64,000 nucleotides of DNA from Mobilisporobacter senegalensis (GTDB lineage Bacteria > Bacillota > Clostridia > Lachnospirales > Lachnospiraceae). Positions 53,037 through 63,806 of the stretch are shown here, piece by piece. The notes below the pieces were generated by a model, which had not been told where the DNA came from, made no database searches, and saw only the letters and a list, made by a program, of their open reading frames with translations. Location of the stretch: positions 362,212 through 426,211 of the forward strand of contig NZ_RJVG01000003.1 in assembly GCF_003752155.1 (NCBI RefSeq), read 5' to 3'. Position 1 is the stretch's first letter, and every line of letters starts with the position of its first letter. The translations under genes were made by a program, and so were the position numbers.

Positions 53037-56000
53037 ATGAAAACAAATATTAAACTAGGTATTGATATTGGCTCTACTACCGTAAAAATAGCAATACTAG
53101 ACGAACATAAGAATATATTATTCTCCGATTATGAAAGACATTATGCAAATATTCAAGATACATTGTCTAAATTAATAGAGAAGTCTATTAATCAAATAGG
53201 TGATATGGAATTAGCTCCTATGATTACAGGTTCTGGTGGACTATCCATTTCAAAGCACTTAAATGTACCCTTTATTCAAGAAGTAGTTGCTGTTGCAACA
53301 GCTTTGGAAGATTATGCTCCTCAAACCGATGTTGCTATTGAACTTGGTGGGGAAGATGCCAAAATTATATATTTTTCTAATGGTATTGAACAGAGAATGA
53401 ATGGTATCTGCGCTGGTGGTACCGGTTCCTTCATTGATCAGATGGCTACCTTATTAAAAACAGATGCAATAGGATTAAATGAATATGCCAAGAACTATAA
53501 GGCAATCTATCCAATTGCCGCAAGATGTGGAGTGTTTGCAAAATCAGATATCCAGCCTTTAATTAATGAAGGTGCTACCAAAGAAGATTTATCTGCATCT
53601 ATTTTTCAGGCAGTCGTAAATCAAACGATTAGTGGTTTGGCGTGTGGTAAGCCAATTAGAGGAAATGTGGCATTTCTTGGAGGTCCACTCCACTTTTTAA
53701 CTGAGCTTAAAAATGCATTTATACGAACTCTTAAATTAACAGAGGAGCAAATTATAGCGCCGGAACATTCTCATCTGTTTGCAGCTATTGGTAGCGCTCT
53801 GAATACAAAATTTGAAGTAACAACCACATTAAGGGAATTATGTAATAAACTTTCATCAAATATAAAGCTTGAATTTGAAGTTAACCGTATGGATCCACTT
53901 TTTAAAGATCAAGAAGAATATGATGATTTTATTAAAAGACATTCAGTGCACCAGGTAGCAAAAGCTGATTTAAATACATATGAAGGAGACTGTTTTCTTG
54001 GAATTGACGCAGGTTCTACCACGACTAAAGTTGCTTTGGTTGGTGAAGATGGTTCTTTATTATACTCTTTCTATAGCAATAATAATGGCAGCCCATTAAA
54101 GACAACGATTAAATCTATTAAAGAAATCTATTCACTATTGCCTGATAGTGCCAAAATAGTTCGTTCCTGTTCTACAGGATATGGAGAAGCTCTTATAAAA
54201 TCGGCTCTTATGTTAGATGAAGGTGAAGTTGAAACAGTTGCTCATTATTATGCTGCAGCCTTTTTTGAGCCAGAAGTAGATTGTATTCTTGACATTGGTG
54301 GTCAGGATATGAAATGTATTAAGATAAAGAACAAAACTGTTGATACTGTACAATTAAACGAAGCTTGTTCCTCTGGGTGCGGTTCATTTATTGAAACCTT
54401 TGCAAAATCTTTGAATTATGAAGTATCTGATTTTGCAAAAGTGGCCCTGTTTGCAAAAAATCCAATAGATTTAGGTTCCAGATGTACTGTTTTCATGAAT
54501 TCCAAAGTGAAACAAGCTCAAAAAGAAGGAGCAAATGTTTCTGATATTTCAGCCGGTCTTGCTTATTCCGTTATTAAAAACGCCCTTCTTAAAGTTATAA
54601 AGATCACCGATCCAAAGGATTTAGGTGAAAAAATTGTTGTTCAAGGCGGAACTTTTTATAATGATGCGGTTCTTCGAAGTTTTGAAAAAATATCAGAATG
54701 CAGTGCTGTAAGGCCTGATATCGCAGGTATTATGGGAGCATTTGGTGCTGCTTTAATAGCCAGGGAACATTATAGTGAAGACACTCCTACTACCATGCTG
54801 ACCATTGATAAAATAAATTCATTAGTATTCGAGACTTCTATGGCAAGGTGTAAAGGATGTACCAATAATTGTTTGTTAACAATTAATCGTTTTACTGGTG
54901 GCCGTCAGTTTATATCAGGAAACCGTTGTGAACGTGGCCTTGGCAAAGAAAAAAATAAAGATAACATACCTAATCTCTTTGAATATAAGAATAAATTACT
55001 CTTTACCTATACCCCTTTGGAAGAGGATAAAGCATATAGAGGCAGTGTGGGAATTCCAAGAGTTTTAAATCTTTATGAAAACTATCCCTTCTGGTTTACA
55101 TTCTTTACAGAATTAGGCTATAAGGTTGTTTTATCACCAGAGTCCAGCCATAAAATATATGAATTGGGTATTGAATCTATTCCAAGTGAATCTGAATGTT
55201 ACCCAGCTAAATTAGCACATGGACATGTAACCTGGCTTATTAGGCAAGGTATTGATTATATTTTTTATCCATGTATCCCATATGAAAGACCTGAGATAGA
55301 TGGCGCAAATAATCACTATAACTGTCCGATCGTAACATCATATGCTGAAAACATTAAGAATAATGTAGATGAGCTTAGAACTTTAAATATTAATTTCCAA
55401 AATCCTTTTATGTCATTTGAAAGTGAAGAAATCCTGTCAAAGCGTCTTGTAAGCTATATGAAAGAGCAAAATAATATTCCGGAAACGGAAGTACGAAACG
55501 CCGTTGCTCTTGCCTGGAAAGAGCTTGCAATGATTCGCCTTAAGATGCAGAAGAAAGGGGAAGAGACCCTTGAATATCTTAAAGAGACAGGCAAAAAAGG
55601 TATTGTTCTGGCAGGAAGGCCATATCATATTGATCCAGAAATAAATCATGGAATACCAGAATTAATTAATTCCTACGGTGTTGCCGTATTAACGGAAGAT
55701 TCTGTTTCTCATATAGTTAAGATTGATCGTCCATTAAATGTAATGGATCAATGGATGTATCATTCCAGACTATATGCTGCCGCATCTTTAGTGGCAACTG
55801 ATTCAAATCTTGAATTAATTCAATTGAATTCATTTGGTTGTGGTTTAGATGCTGTTACTACTGACCAAGTAAGTGAAATATTAACAAAATCCGGTAAAAT
55901 ATATACTGTACTTAAGATTGATGAAGTAAATAATCTGGGAGCCGCCAGAATTCGTATTCGCTCTCTCCTATCTGCAATAAAAGATAGAGAGAAAAAGCAT

Positions 56001-57269
56001 GTAGAGCCGCACCCTGTTTCAGCCGCCTATAAGAGGGTAATCTTTACAGAAGAAATGAAAAAAGATTATACGATTCTGTGTCCTCAGATGTCACCAATTC
56101 ATTTTGATCTTTTACAGCCTGCCCTTAGATCTTGCGGATACAATGTTGAAGTACTACCTAATGATAACAAAAAAGCGGTAGATGTGGGCTTAAAATATGT
56201 CAATAACGATGCATGCTTTCCATCCCTAATGGTTGTTGGTCAAATAATGGATGCATTGTTATCCGGCAAATATGATTTAAATAAAGTTGCCGTTATAATC
56301 ACTCAGACCGGTGGTGGATGCAGAGCATCGAATTATATTGGATTTATCAGAAGAGCTCTTATTAAAGCAAATATGCCACAGATTCCTGTAATTTCATTAA
56401 GTGCTCAGGGATTAGAAAAGAATCCCGGTTTAAAAATCACTCCTAAGATGTTAAACAGAGCAATGCAGGCAATCGTATATGGTGATGTATTCATGCGGGT
56501 ATTATATAAGACCAGACCATATGAACAAATTCCAGGTTCCGCAAATGCTCTTCATGATAAGTGGAGAACTATTTGCCAGAAATCTGTAATGAATGGAAAT
56601 TGGTCCGAATATAAACAAAATATTAAGGGTATTATCCACGAATTTGATACGCTTCCACTTACAGAGGAAGTCAAACCTAAGGTTGGTATCGTGGGAGAGA
56701 TTTTAGTAAAATTTCTACCTGCGGCCAACAATCATCTGGTAGAGCTGATAGAATCTGAAGGGGCTGAAGCCGTTGTCCCAGACTTATTAGATTTCCTAAT
56801 GTATTGTTCTTACAATACAAACTTTAAAGCTGAATTTCTTGGAAAATCAAAAGTAAGTGCAACAGTTAATAATATTGCAATTCGTATGCTGGAGCATTTT
56901 AGAAAAGAAGCATCTAAAATATTAAAAGCAAGTACTCGTTTCACTCCTCCTGTTCCTATCGCTACTCTTGCTGAATACGCTTCACCTATTGTATCATTGG
57001 GAAATCAAACTGGAGAAGGCTGGTTTTTAACAGGTGAGATGATAGAATTAATTCATTCTGGAGTTGATAATATCGTATGTACTCAACCATTTGCCTGTCT
57101 GCCAAATCATGTAGTTGGTAAAGGAGTTATCAAAGAATTACGTGCAAAATTCCCTGATTCCAATATTGTTGCAATAGATTACGATCCGGGTGCCAGTGAA
57201 GTCAATCAATTAAATCGTATCAAATTGATGCTTTCAACAGCAAACAAGAAATTAGAAAAGAAAGTATAA
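53037..57269 (+). CDS. 2-hydroxyacyl-CoA dehydratase activator-family fusion protein
   Basis: 1410 aa. Two BadF/BcrA-type ATPase domains (about residues 5-265, [14 protein letters not shown]; about 320-590, [14 protein letters not shown]) each with a cluster Cys in [12 protein letters not shown] and [12 protein letters not shown]; a Cys cluster CKGCTNNC (about 605); a DUF2229-like domain (from about 668, [17 protein letters not shown]); and a C-terminal dehydratase-subunit-like half (from about 1010, [34 protein letters not shown]). Known relatives activate 2-hydroxyacyl-CoA dehydratases by ATP-driven electron transfer; the substrate here is unknown. AAGGAGG lies 32 bp upstream, too far; a five-codon frame (MLSEL) ends exactly at the ATG. 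Confidence 0.9.
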   Translation: MKTNIKLGIDIGSTTVKIAILDEHKNILFSDYERHYANIQDTLSKLIEKSINQIGDMELAPMITGSGGLSISKHLNVPFIQEVVAVATALEDYAPQTDVAIELGGEDAKIIYFSNGIEQRMNGICAGGTGSFIDQMATLLKTDAIGLNEYAKNYKAIYPIAARCGVFAKSDIQPLINEGATKEDLSASIFQAVVNQTISGLACGKPIRGNVAFLGGPLHFLTELKNAFIRTLKLTEEQIIAPEHSHLFAAIGSALNTKFEVTTTLRELCNKLSSNIKLEFEVNRMDPLFKDQEEYDDFIKRHSVHQVAKADLNTYEGDCFLGIDAGSTTTKVALVGEDGSLLYSFYSNNNGSPLKTTIKSIKEIYSLLPDSAKIVRSCSTGYGEALIKSALMLDEGEVETVAHYYAAAFFEPEVDCILDIGGQDMKCIKIKNKTVDTVQLNEACSSGCGSFIETFAKSLNYEVSDFAKVALFAKNPIDLGSRCTVFMNSKVKQAQKEGANVSDISAGLAYSVIKNALLKVIKITDPKDLGEKIVVQGGTFYNDAVLRSFEKISECSAVRPDIAGIMGAFGAALIAREHYSEDTPTTMLTIDKINSLVFETSMARCKGCTNNCLLTINRFTGGRQFISGNRCERGLGKEKNKDNIPNLFEYKNKLLFTYTPLEEDKAYRGSVGIPRVLNLYENYPFWFTFFTELGYKVVLSPESSHKIYELGIESIPSESECYPAKLAHGHVTWLIRQGIDYIFYPCIPYERPEIDGANNHYNCPIVTSYAENIKNNVDELRTLNINFQNPFMSFESEEILSKRLVSYMKEQNNIPETEVRNAVALAWKELAMIRLKMQKKGEETLEYLKETGKKGIVLAGRPYHIDPEINHGIPELINSYGVAVLTEDSVSHIVKIDRPLNVMDQWMYHSRLYAAASLVATDSNLELIQLNSFGCGLDAVTTDQVSEILTKSGKIYTVLKIDEVNNLGAARIRIRSLLSAIKDREKKHVEPHPVSAAYKRVIFTEEMKKDYTILCPQMSPIHFDLLQPALRSCGYNVEVLPNDNKKAVDVGLKYVNNDACFPSLMVVGQIMDALLSGKYDLNKVAVIITQTGGGCRASNYIGFIRRALIKANMPQIPVISLSAQGLEKNPGLKITPKMLNRAMQAIVYGDVFMRVLYKTRPYEQIPGSANALHDKWRTICQKSVMNGNWSEYKQNIKGIIHEFDTLPLTEEVKPKVGIVGEILVKFLPAANNHLVELIESEGAEAVVPDLLDFLMYCSYNTNFKAEFLGKSKVSATVNNIAIRMLEHFRKEASKILKASTRFTPPVPIATLAEYASPIVSLGNQTGEGWFLTGEMIELIHSGVDNIVCTQPFACLPNHVVGKGVIKELRAKFPDSNIVAIDYDPGASEVNQLNRIKLMLSTANKKLEKKV

Positions 57270-57272
57270 AAT

Positions 57273-57305
57273 ACAGCCGCTTTCGGATGAACTGAAAGCG
57301 GCTGT
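57273..57305. terminator. Terminator between the activator and uracil glycosylase genes
   Basis: ACAGCCGCTTTC pairs perfectly with GAAAGCGGCTGT (12 bp, 9-nt loop), in the 40-bp gap between two converging genes; it can serve both. Confidence 0.8.
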
Positions 57306-57309
57306 ATTA

Positions 57310-58032
57310 TTATCCTAACCAATTTATAATATCTTTTGTAGCTTTAAAACAATCTGATTTTAAAAAGTCATCCTGGTATTTTTCAGAGCACATCATAGGA
57401 TGTCTACTTTTATAAAAGATACCTTGTTCAATTATCTTTTCGCAATCTTGAGCTTCATTTCCCCATAAGAACCAGTTCATATCAGGTTTTTTAAGCCCGA
57501 TGTAATGAATTACTTCGCCCATAAAATCATTCCATATATGTCTATGAGCATTTGGTGTTCCTACTTTCGTTGTTAAATAGCGATTAAGAAATAACACTCC
57601 TTGTTGCTCTAAGGAGTCATACCATTTCCTTGGCTGCAATATTGGAAAATCACCTGATTCAATTTCCTTTACAATATCTTTGTATCTTTTGATTTCTTTA
57701 TAATCTTCTATGTCATTATAGGTTTTATATACTAATCTAACCATATTTTTTAAAGATACTTGTCTAAAAGACTGAGACCAATTTACAAGGTTATTCGGTT
57801 GAAATGCTCTTCCTATAGCCACTAAATCACCATTATCCAGGGAATAATAAGGATCCTGTCCTACAATACATACTTTTATATTTTCTAAATTATTATTCAT
57901 AAATCTAAGTATATTCTCTTTTGCCGGTGTATAATCATTCCCCAGCTGATCTTCGATATCACTCAGTTTCTTTAGAACATCTTCATTAAGAAAATCATCC
58001 CATGACTTAGATCTGTCTTCATTTAATAACAT
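57310..58032 (-). CDS. Uracil-DNA glycosylase-like protein
   Basis: 240 aa. Motif A reads CIVGQDPYYSLDNGD with the catalytic Asp, but Tyr where family 1 has the His of GQDPYHG; GVLFLNRYLTTKVGTPNAH matches the middle block; RHPMMCSE holds the catalytic His in place of HPSPLS. So it is a divergent family 1-like glycosylase that should still cut uracil from DNA, or a relative with another base. It closes the zinc-ribbon-hisH-hisF operon, 20 bp after hisF. Confidence 0.75.
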   Translation of the reverse strand: MLLNEDRSKSWDDFLNEDVLKKLSDIEDQLGNDYTPAKENILRFMNNNLENIKVCIVGQDPYYSLDNGDLVAIGRAFQPNNLVNWSQSFRQVSLKNMVRLVYKTYNDIEDYKEIKRYKDIVKEIESGDFPILQPRKWYDSLEQQGVLFLNRYLTTKVGTPNAHRHIWNDFMGEVIHYIGLKKPDMNWFLWGNEAQDCEKIIEQGIFYKSRHPMMCSEKYQDDFLKSDCFKATKDIINWLG

Positions 58033-58052
58033 ATTTTCTCCAACTCTAAATT

Positions 58053-58814
58053 TTATAGCCTAACACTTACTTCTCTTTCATGAAGATATTTTTTCACATC
58101 TTTAATCTCTAATTCCTTATAATGAAATAAAGAAGCAGCCAATGCCGCATCTGCTTTTCCTTTTGTTAGTGCATCATAAAAATGTTCTTTCGTACCTGCA
58201 CCGCCAGATGCGATTACTGGTACAGAGACATTTTCAGAAATTACTCTGGTTAATTCTAAATCATAGCCATTCTTAGTCCCATCCTGATCCATACTAGTTA
58301 ACAATATTTCTCCAGCACCTAATTTGGTTGCTTGTATAGCCCATTCTACTGCATCAATTCCCATATCTACTCGTCCACCATTCTTATAGATATTCCATCC
58401 TGATCCATCTGGACGCTTTTTGGCATCCATGGCCAAAACAACACATTGAGTTCCGAATTTCTCTGCCGCCTCAGAAATCAAAGTCGGGTTTAAAATCGCA
58501 GCAGTATTTACAGCAATCTTATCTGCACCTTCCCTTAATATCACTTTGAAATCTTCTACCGTACGGATTCCACCACCTACTGTAAATGGTATAAATACTG
58601 TTTGGGCAACTCTTCTCACCATATCTAACTTTATTGTTCTTGCATCAGAAGATGCAGTGATATCAAGAAATACCAGCTCATCTGCACCAGCTTTATCATA
58701 AGCCGCTCCAACTTCAACGGGATCTCCGGCATCTCGTAGATTTACAAAATTAATTCCTTTTACAACACGGCCATTATGAACATCAAGGCAGGGTATGATT
58801 CTCTTAGTAAGCAT
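58053..58814 (-). CDS. hisF: Imidazole glycerol phosphate synthase, cyclase subunit
   Basis: 253-aa TIM barrel: [20 protein letters not shown] with the catalytic Asp, [33 protein letters not shown] with the second Asp, [17 protein letters not shown]. It condenses PRFAR with ammonia supplied by HisH to give IGP and AICAR. It follows hisH by 10 bp; no other his genes are in the window. Confidence 0.97.
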   Translation of the reverse strand: MLTKRIIPCLDVHNGRVVKGINFVNLRDAGDPVEVGAAYDKAGADELVFLDITASSDARTIKLDMVRRVAQTVFIPFTVGGGIRTVEDFKVILREGADKIAVNTAAILNPTLISEAAEKFGTQCVVLAMDAKKRPDGSGWNIYKNGGRVDMGIDAVEWAIQATKLGAGEILLTSMDQDGTKNGYDLELTRVISENVSVPVIASGGAGTKEHFYDALTKGKADAALAASLFHYKELEIKDVKKYLHEREVSVRL

Positions 58815-58824
58815 AAACTCTCCT

Positions 58825-59430
58825 TTAAATTAATGCAAAATTTTTCAGTATCTGTAGCCCAACTTCTCCACTCTTCTCTGGATGAAACTGGCAGGCATAA
58901 ATATTATCTTTCTCAATAGAAGCATGAATTAATGTGCCATAATCTGTCGTTGCCGCTACTTCATTTATATTCTTAGCTTTTAAATAGTAGGAATGAACAA
59001 AGTATACATAAGAATTATCTTCAATTCCCTGAAATAATTTTGATTTTGGATTAATACCAAGTGAATTCCAGCCCATATGGGGTATCTTAAGACCAGGTGT
59101 ATCAGGAATTTTTATAATCTCTCCATCTAATATAGACATGCCCTGAATCTCAGGTGATTCCTCACTGGCTCCAAATAGTAACTGTAAGCCCAGACAGATG
59201 CCAAGTAAAGGAGTTTTTTTATCTGTTATTTCTCTAATTGTATCGACAAGATCATACTTGTATAATTTATCCATTGCAGTTCCAAAGGAACCCACTCCAG
59301 GCAGAATTACTTTCTCAGCTTTTAATATTTCTTCTTTCTCTCTAGTGATGATTGTCTTCTGTCCAATAAAATTTAAAGCTTTTTCGACACTTTTTAAATT
59401 ACCGGCATCATAATCTATTATTGTAATCAT
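58825..59430 (-). CDS. hisH: Imidazole glycerol phosphate synthase, glutaminase subunit
   Basis: 201-aa class I glutamine amidotransferase: [16 protein letters not shown], nucleophile Cys in [12 protein letters not shown] (about residue 78), YFVHSYYL, and the His-Glu pair in CQFHPEKSG. It releases ammonia for HisF. It overlaps the upstream zinc-ribbon gene by 4 nt, so translation is coupled. Confidence 0.97.
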   Translation of the reverse strand: MITIIDYDAGNLKSVEKALNFIGQKTIITREKEEILKAEKVILPGVGSFGTAMDKLYKYDLVDTIREITDKKTPLLGICLGLQLLFGASEESPEIQGMSILDGEIIKIPDTPGLKIPHMGWNSLGINPKSKLFQGIEDNSYVYFVHSYYLKAKNINEVAATTDYGTLIHASIEKDNIYACQFHPEKSGEVGLQILKNFALI

Positions 59431-61250
59431 TCTTTTCCTTTCTGGGCTGCATCATACACTTTTTTACTATAGGTAGTTTGATCTTCACTCTTTAATATAT
59501 CTAATGCTTCTTCTTCCGATAATTGATATGAATTCTTTAACTCAGATAAAATTTGGTCTCTAACATAATTTAAATCTGTTTCTATGCCAAGTTCTTTTGC
59601 CAGGTCAATATATTTATCATACCTATTCAACCCTTTCACTAAAGAATCAAGAGCCTGTGGATATGCGCCCATGGAATAAAAACTATTATATGAATTTAAT
59701 TGCTTATTTACATACATAACTGTCATAACTTTATCATAAAGTTCCATATCTTTGTCTTTAACTTCTACTCCTGAAAGTGCATCATAAGCATAATTATATC
59801 TTTGTCTTTGAAATTCTGTTGAAGCCTTAGTAATTGAAGATGAGTAGGAAATAATTTCAGTCCCGGAAATTATAACAATAGCTAATGCAACAAATATTGA
59901 GAATATTATCATTGTAGCATATTTATTAATTTTACCTAAATCTACTTCCTCTATTTCCTCTTTTTTTGATTTTTTCGGTTTTACAACCTTTTTCACTTTC
60001 TTTTCTGTATTGTTTCCTTTTTTCTTCTTTAAGAAAGAAAGAAATCCTTTTTTCTCATTATTCTCTTCATCCTCAGAAGCTCTTTTGGCCTTATTTTTAG
60101 CTTTATTCTTAGCTTTTCTAATTTTCTTTTTTTCTTCTTCAATAGCTTCTCGTTCCAGATCATCTTCCTCTGGTCCAAACATAAGTTCCTTGAATATACT
60201 TCTCTTCTTTTCTTTTTCTTTTACCTTTTTAATAGTATCTTCTTTTCCAATACCAGGAATTTCAACCGAAGGAACATCATTCACAGCTAAATCTTCTAAT
60301 GTACCCACAGTATCCAATGTATCTGAGAATACATCACCAATATCGCTTCCAAAATCAAGACCGATATCTGCATTTTCAGAGGATAAGCTATCCAAAGAAA
60401 GGATATCATCATCAACAGATTTACCCAAATCATTGTCCACTCCATTACTCTCAGCCAAAGTTGCCGCATTGTCCTCATTAGATAAAAAATCTAATAATTC
60501 ATTAATATTTTCACTATCTTCTGTTAAAATATCATCTTCAAGTGATAAAAAACTTGTATCATTCTGTGGATTTTCAGCTGTCTCTTCATGATTATCTTCA
60601 GTATCCTGATTATTATCTGATTCACTACCTAAAATGCTTATATTTTCAAAGCTGTTGCCCAAATCATTACCCATGTTTCCATCATGAGAATCCGACATTG
60701 CAGCATCATCCATATGTTCATCATTATCTGATGGCCAGTCCACACTTTCTGAATTATCACCAACCGCATCCATGAAGTCAAATATATTATTCATATCAAA
60801 TGCTTCATCTTCCTGCTCTTCATTCTCAGATGATTCATCCAGCATTACATCTTCAAATTGTTCCATGGTAATTGGCCCCATATCTGCAATACTCATATCA
60901 TCTGTTGCAATACTGGCTGGGTCCATATCAATGGATTCCATATTCATTAAATCTTGTAAATTATCCGCTTCTCTTTTCTCCATCTTTTCTGCCTTTTCAC
61001 TTTCACTATTCTCGGGTATATTTTGATTTAATTTATCATGTACCATTTGTTCTGAACTTTCATTTAGACTATCTTTAGATCTTTTCTTTAACCGTCTTTG
61101 AGTCATAGTTTTAGTATTCTCTGTATTCTCAGACTGAGTACTAACGACTGAATTCAATAATTCATCTAAGTAAGATTCTTTTGAATTGCAATTATCACAT
61201 AATACCTGATCATCAGATATTTCAGTATTACAATTTTTACATTTTCCCAT
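59427..61250 (-). CDS. Zinc-ribbon, acidic, single-pass membrane protein of unknown function
   Basis: 607 aa. N-terminal zinc ribbon (CKNCNTEISDDQVLCDNCNS), then about 300 residues of very acidic, Asp/Ser/Asn-rich disordered sequence, a Lys-rich stretch with coiled-coil bias (about 345-425), one membrane helix (MIIFSIFVALAIVIISG, near residue 445) and a helical, TPR-like C-terminal domain of about 140 residues. I do not recognise a family. It precedes hisH with a 4-nt overlap, which may be only organisational. AGGAG at nine bases fixes the start at 61250. Confidence 0.75.
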   Translation of the reverse strand: MGKCKNCNTEISDDQVLCDNCNSKESYLDELLNSVVSTQSENTENTKTMTQRRLKKRSKDSLNESSEQMVHDKLNQNIPENSESEKAEKMEKREADNLQDLMNMESIDMDPASIATDDMSIADMGPITMEQFEDVMLDESSENEEQEDEAFDMNNIFDFMDAVGDNSESVDWPSDNDEHMDDAAMSDSHDGNMGNDLGNSFENISILGSESDNNQDTEDNHEETAENPQNDTSFLSLEDDILTEDSENINELLDFLSNEDNAATLAESNGVDNDLGKSVDDDILSLDSLSSENADIGLDFGSDIGDVFSDTLDTVGTLEDLAVNDVPSVEIPGIGKEDTIKKVKEKEKKRSIFKELMFGPEEDDLEREAIEEEKKKIRKAKNKAKNKAKRASEDEENNEKKGFLSFLKKKKGNNTEKKVKKVVKPKKSKKEEIEEVDLGKINKYATMIIFSIFVALAIVIISGTEIISYSSSITKASTEFQRQRYNYAYDALSGVEVKDKDMELYDKVMTVMYVNKQLNSYNSFYSMGAYPQALDSLVKGLNRYDKYIDLAKELGIETDLNYVRDQILSELKNSYQLSEEEALDILKSEDQTTYSKKVYDAAQKGKE

Positions 61251-61369
61251 CCTCATACTCTCCTCATTTGTACAAATTTAAATGTATAGCAAATTTAATT
61301 TATTACAATTTTATCATAATTTCGATATAGAAACAACAATTTTACAAATTTATGATAAAACTCAAAAAA

Positions 61370-62212
61370 TTATATGAATTTATTTATCTCTCTTAGGAAT
61401 TCAATTGAACTCATGGAAATTGATATCGATTTTTCACCAATTTCTTCTGGAATCTGTGGAAACTTTTTATTAATCCGTATCATTTTAGCTTTCCCATTAA
61501 TAAATGTGTTTTTTTCAAATGGCCAGCGTATTACCATCGGGTTATCAAAATTCTCCCCAAATTCAATCATTAATATCTTCCGATTCAAAGTATTTTGGAA
61601 CCAGTTCATGTACACCTGCCATTGTTCTAAATACCCTTTTTCACTATAATTTGAAGAATCTTTTCTTATATTAAAGATTGCATTGCCATGGCATCTTGGA
61701 CATTTAGGATAATATCTTTCCAGTTCTGATTCATTACCAGCCTCAGCCAATTTAATAATAGTTCCAAAATTACTCATTATAAATTGAATATACTCATCAT
61801 TTAACCAAACATCCTGTGTACATAGTTTTTCACATTGGAATAATCCTTCATTTCCACATGGGGAAACAATCTTATTCCTGTCCAGAGATGAGCTATATGC
61901 AGATAAGTCTGTATTCATATTGACAACAAAATAATTTTTATCTTTTACCAACTGATAAATCAATTCATATGGATTATTTTTATTGTCTCGATTTTTGTTA
62001 TAATACACTTTTAAAATACTATCCATTATATTTCCTATGGCATTTTTATTTATAACTCTTTCTAAATCTTTTTTATTTTTTATGTTTAGATAATGTAGCG
62101 GACGATAAATTTCATCTTCCAGACCATCAAGGGATACTTCTTCTCCGCATCCAATTAAAACGTAATACGAATCTTTGATTAATTCTAATATTTCTTCATA
62201 ATTTATATTCAT
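61370..62212 (-). CDS. Degenerate sirtuin-like protein
   Basis: 280 aa. The layout recalls Sir2 proteins: an N-terminal Rossmann-like YYVLIGCGEEVSLDGLE in place of GAGIS, FVVNMNTDLSAY in place of TQNTD, four cysteines that could bind zinc (CEKLC and CPRCHG) and a late KILMIEFGENFD. The catalytic histidine motif and full NAD loop are not visible, so deacetylase activity is doubtful. It could also be an unrelated Rossmann-fold protein. AGAAAGG precedes the ATG at 62212. Confidence 0.5.
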   Translation of the reverse strand: MNINYEEILELIKDSYYVLIGCGEEVSLDGLEDEIYRPLHYLNIKNKKDLERVINKNAIGNIMDSILKVYYNKNRDNKNNPYELIYQLVKDKNYFVVNMNTDLSAYSSSLDRNKIVSPCGNEGLFQCEKLCTQDVWLNDEYIQFIMSNFGTIIKLAEAGNESELERYYPKCPRCHGNAIFNIRKDSSNYSEKGYLEQWQVYMNWFQNTLNRKILMIEFGENFDNPMVIRWPFEKNTFINGKAKMIRINKKFPQIPEEIGEKSISISMSSIEFLREINKFI

Positions 62213-62281
62213 ATGATACACCTTTCTTGCAAATTATAATTAATTATATAATACAACACAAATAATTCAATATGAAATTTA

Positions 62282-62317
62282 AAAATGATCAGAACTCTGT
62301 AGAATTCTGATCATTTT
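62282..62317 (-). terminator. Terminator of cheV
   Basis: AAAATGATCAGAA pairs perfectly with TTCTGATCATTTT (13 bp, 10-nt loop), about 70 bp after the cheV stop. Confidence 0.8.
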
Positions 62318-62389
62318 ATCTAAATAACTTCAATAAATGAATACTATTATTTTATCTTTATCTATAAATATTCTTTAATAATTAAAATA

Positions 62390-63292
62390 CTAATATAAAA
62401 CCAGCTTATCAATCTCTTTCACTAATTCACCAATTTCAGGTTTTGTTAATTGAGCATCTGCCCCTAATAATTCACCTTTTCTTCTCATATCATCATTAAT
62501 CAACGAAGAAAAAATAACAACCGGTATTCCTTTAAATGCATCATCACTTTTCACTAATTTTGTAAGTCTATGCCCATCCATTTGCGGCATTTCTATATCA
62601 GTTATGACACATGACACATTTGTTTCTATGGTACCAGAAGCTTTATATTCATTTAACTTATTCCATGCTTCTTGTCCATTGTTTGTAGTAACCACATTGG
62701 TATATCCAGCTTTATGAAGGCATTCTAATATTAACTTACTGAGTAAATGAGAATCTTCTGCAATTAATATTGGAGATTCATTTCTTTTTCTTTTTCCTAA
62801 TTGATCAATATCTGATACCTTTAAACCAGTTTCAGGATTAATATCCGATACTATTTTCTCAAAATCTAATATGATAATTAATTTACCATCTAACTTAATA
62901 ATCCCTGTGGCCAGGCCACTTCCTTCAGAACTTATTGTTGAGTCAGGTTTTAATATCTCTTCCCATGAAACTCTGTGAATACCTACTACACCATGAACAT
63001 GAAATCCTGTATTTAATTTATTAAAGTTCGTAACAATATACTTGTCTGTAGTTTTATCAGTGGAATCAGGTAAATTTAAACTTTTTGCCAGATCAATAAT
63101 TGAAATCACTGTATCTCTGGGCATAAAAATGCCTTCAATGCTAGGATGAGCATTTGGAACTGGTGTTGGCTTCTGATAAGGTAATATTTCATTAATCTTT
63201 GCAACATTAATACCATAATAATTGTTTCCTACTTGAAATTCCAATATTTCTAATTCATTTGTTCCACTTTCCAGCAGTATTCCTTTGTCCAT
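62390..63292 (-). CDS. cheV: Chemotaxis coupling/response regulator CheV
   Basis: 300 aa. N-terminal CheW-like domain (LEILEFQVGNNYYGINVAKI; GVVGIHRVSWEEIL; about residues 10-150) and C-terminal receiver domain (ILIAEDSHLLSKLILECLHK; phosphorylation Asp in CVITDIEMPQMDGHRL; about 172-300). CheV couples chemoreceptors to CheA and is tuned by phosphorylation. No other chemotaxis gene is adjacent. TTGGAGG precedes the ATG. Confidence 0.93.
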   Translation of the reverse strand: MDKGILLESGTNELEILEFQVGNNYYGINVAKINEILPYQKPTPVPNAHPSIEGIFMPRDTVISIIDLAKSLNLPDSTDKTTDKYIVTNFNKLNTGFHVHGVVGIHRVSWEEILKPDSTISSEGSGLATGIIKLDGKLIIILDFEKIVSDINPETGLKVSDIDQLGKRKRNESPILIAEDSHLLSKLILECLHKAGYTNVVTTNNGQEAWNKLNEYKASGTIETNVSCVITDIEMPQMDGHRLTKLVKSDDAFKGIPVVIFSSLINDDMRRKGELLGADAQLTKPEIGELVKEIDKLVLY

Positions 63293-63593
63293 AATAAAAC
63301 CTCCAATGAATTTATTCTGTAGTACATCGTATTTATAAATATTAATATGTGTATGGTTTTATATATTAATAGTTCTTTTAAAACTATTTTTCTATATCAT
63401 TTATTATATTATATTATATTATGACAAAAAATTCAAATGGATTCGCAATATTCGTTAAACTTTAAAACATTCTTAAGTTTAATCCTGCTTAAACTGAGCG
63501 ATAGAATAGCCAAGCAGCATTCTTATGACATAAACCTGCACTTCTTCTAAAATATTGATATTTTATTAAATTAGCGGTATTGCAAAATAAAAA
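63293..63593. other. AT-rich intergenic region between cheV and the rRNA operon
   Basis: About 300 bp with a short TTATA/ATTAT tandem run near 63400-63422 and no open frame, tRNA or clear promoter that I can support. Confidence 0.5.
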
Positions 63594-63615
63594 AAGATAG
63601 CTGATAAGCTATCTT
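63594..63615 (-). terminator. Terminator of the rRNA operon
   Basis: AAGATAGCT-(4 nt)-AGCTATCTT is followed on the minus strand by a long T-run (TTTTTTATTTT), about 190 nt after the 23S 3' end. Confidence 0.85.
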
Positions 63616-63720
63616 ACTTTATTTTGGATTTACACACTATTCAAATATTATATACTCTAAAAACTACACACTGTTTGAATTCCATCTATTCTTTCTATCC
63701 TGAACTTATCCTATAAGGAA

Positions 63721-63806
63721 GTTCGATTTCACTTTGTTCAATCGAACGACCTAAATACTAAACTCTTGCTTCGCTTACGCTCGCAACTCGTCAAGTATCT
63801 TAGGTC
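63721..63806 (-). other. Processing stems flanking the 23S 3' end
   Basis: Two inverted repeats follow the 23S: GTTCGATT/AATCGAAC (63721-63747) and GACCTAAATACT/AGTATCTTAGGTC (63748-63806), the latter reaching into the last bases of 23S. They may form RNase III-type processing or protection stems. Confidence 0.5.

Noticed and set aside
60010..60591. 193-aa plus-strand Ser/Phe-rich frame
   Set aside because: Antisense shadow of the acidic/Lys-rich zinc-ribbon protein gene.
63616..63802. 5S rRNA or tRNA after 23S
   Set aside because: No 5S-like conserved segment or tRNA cloverleaf can be found by eye; only two hairpins are visible.
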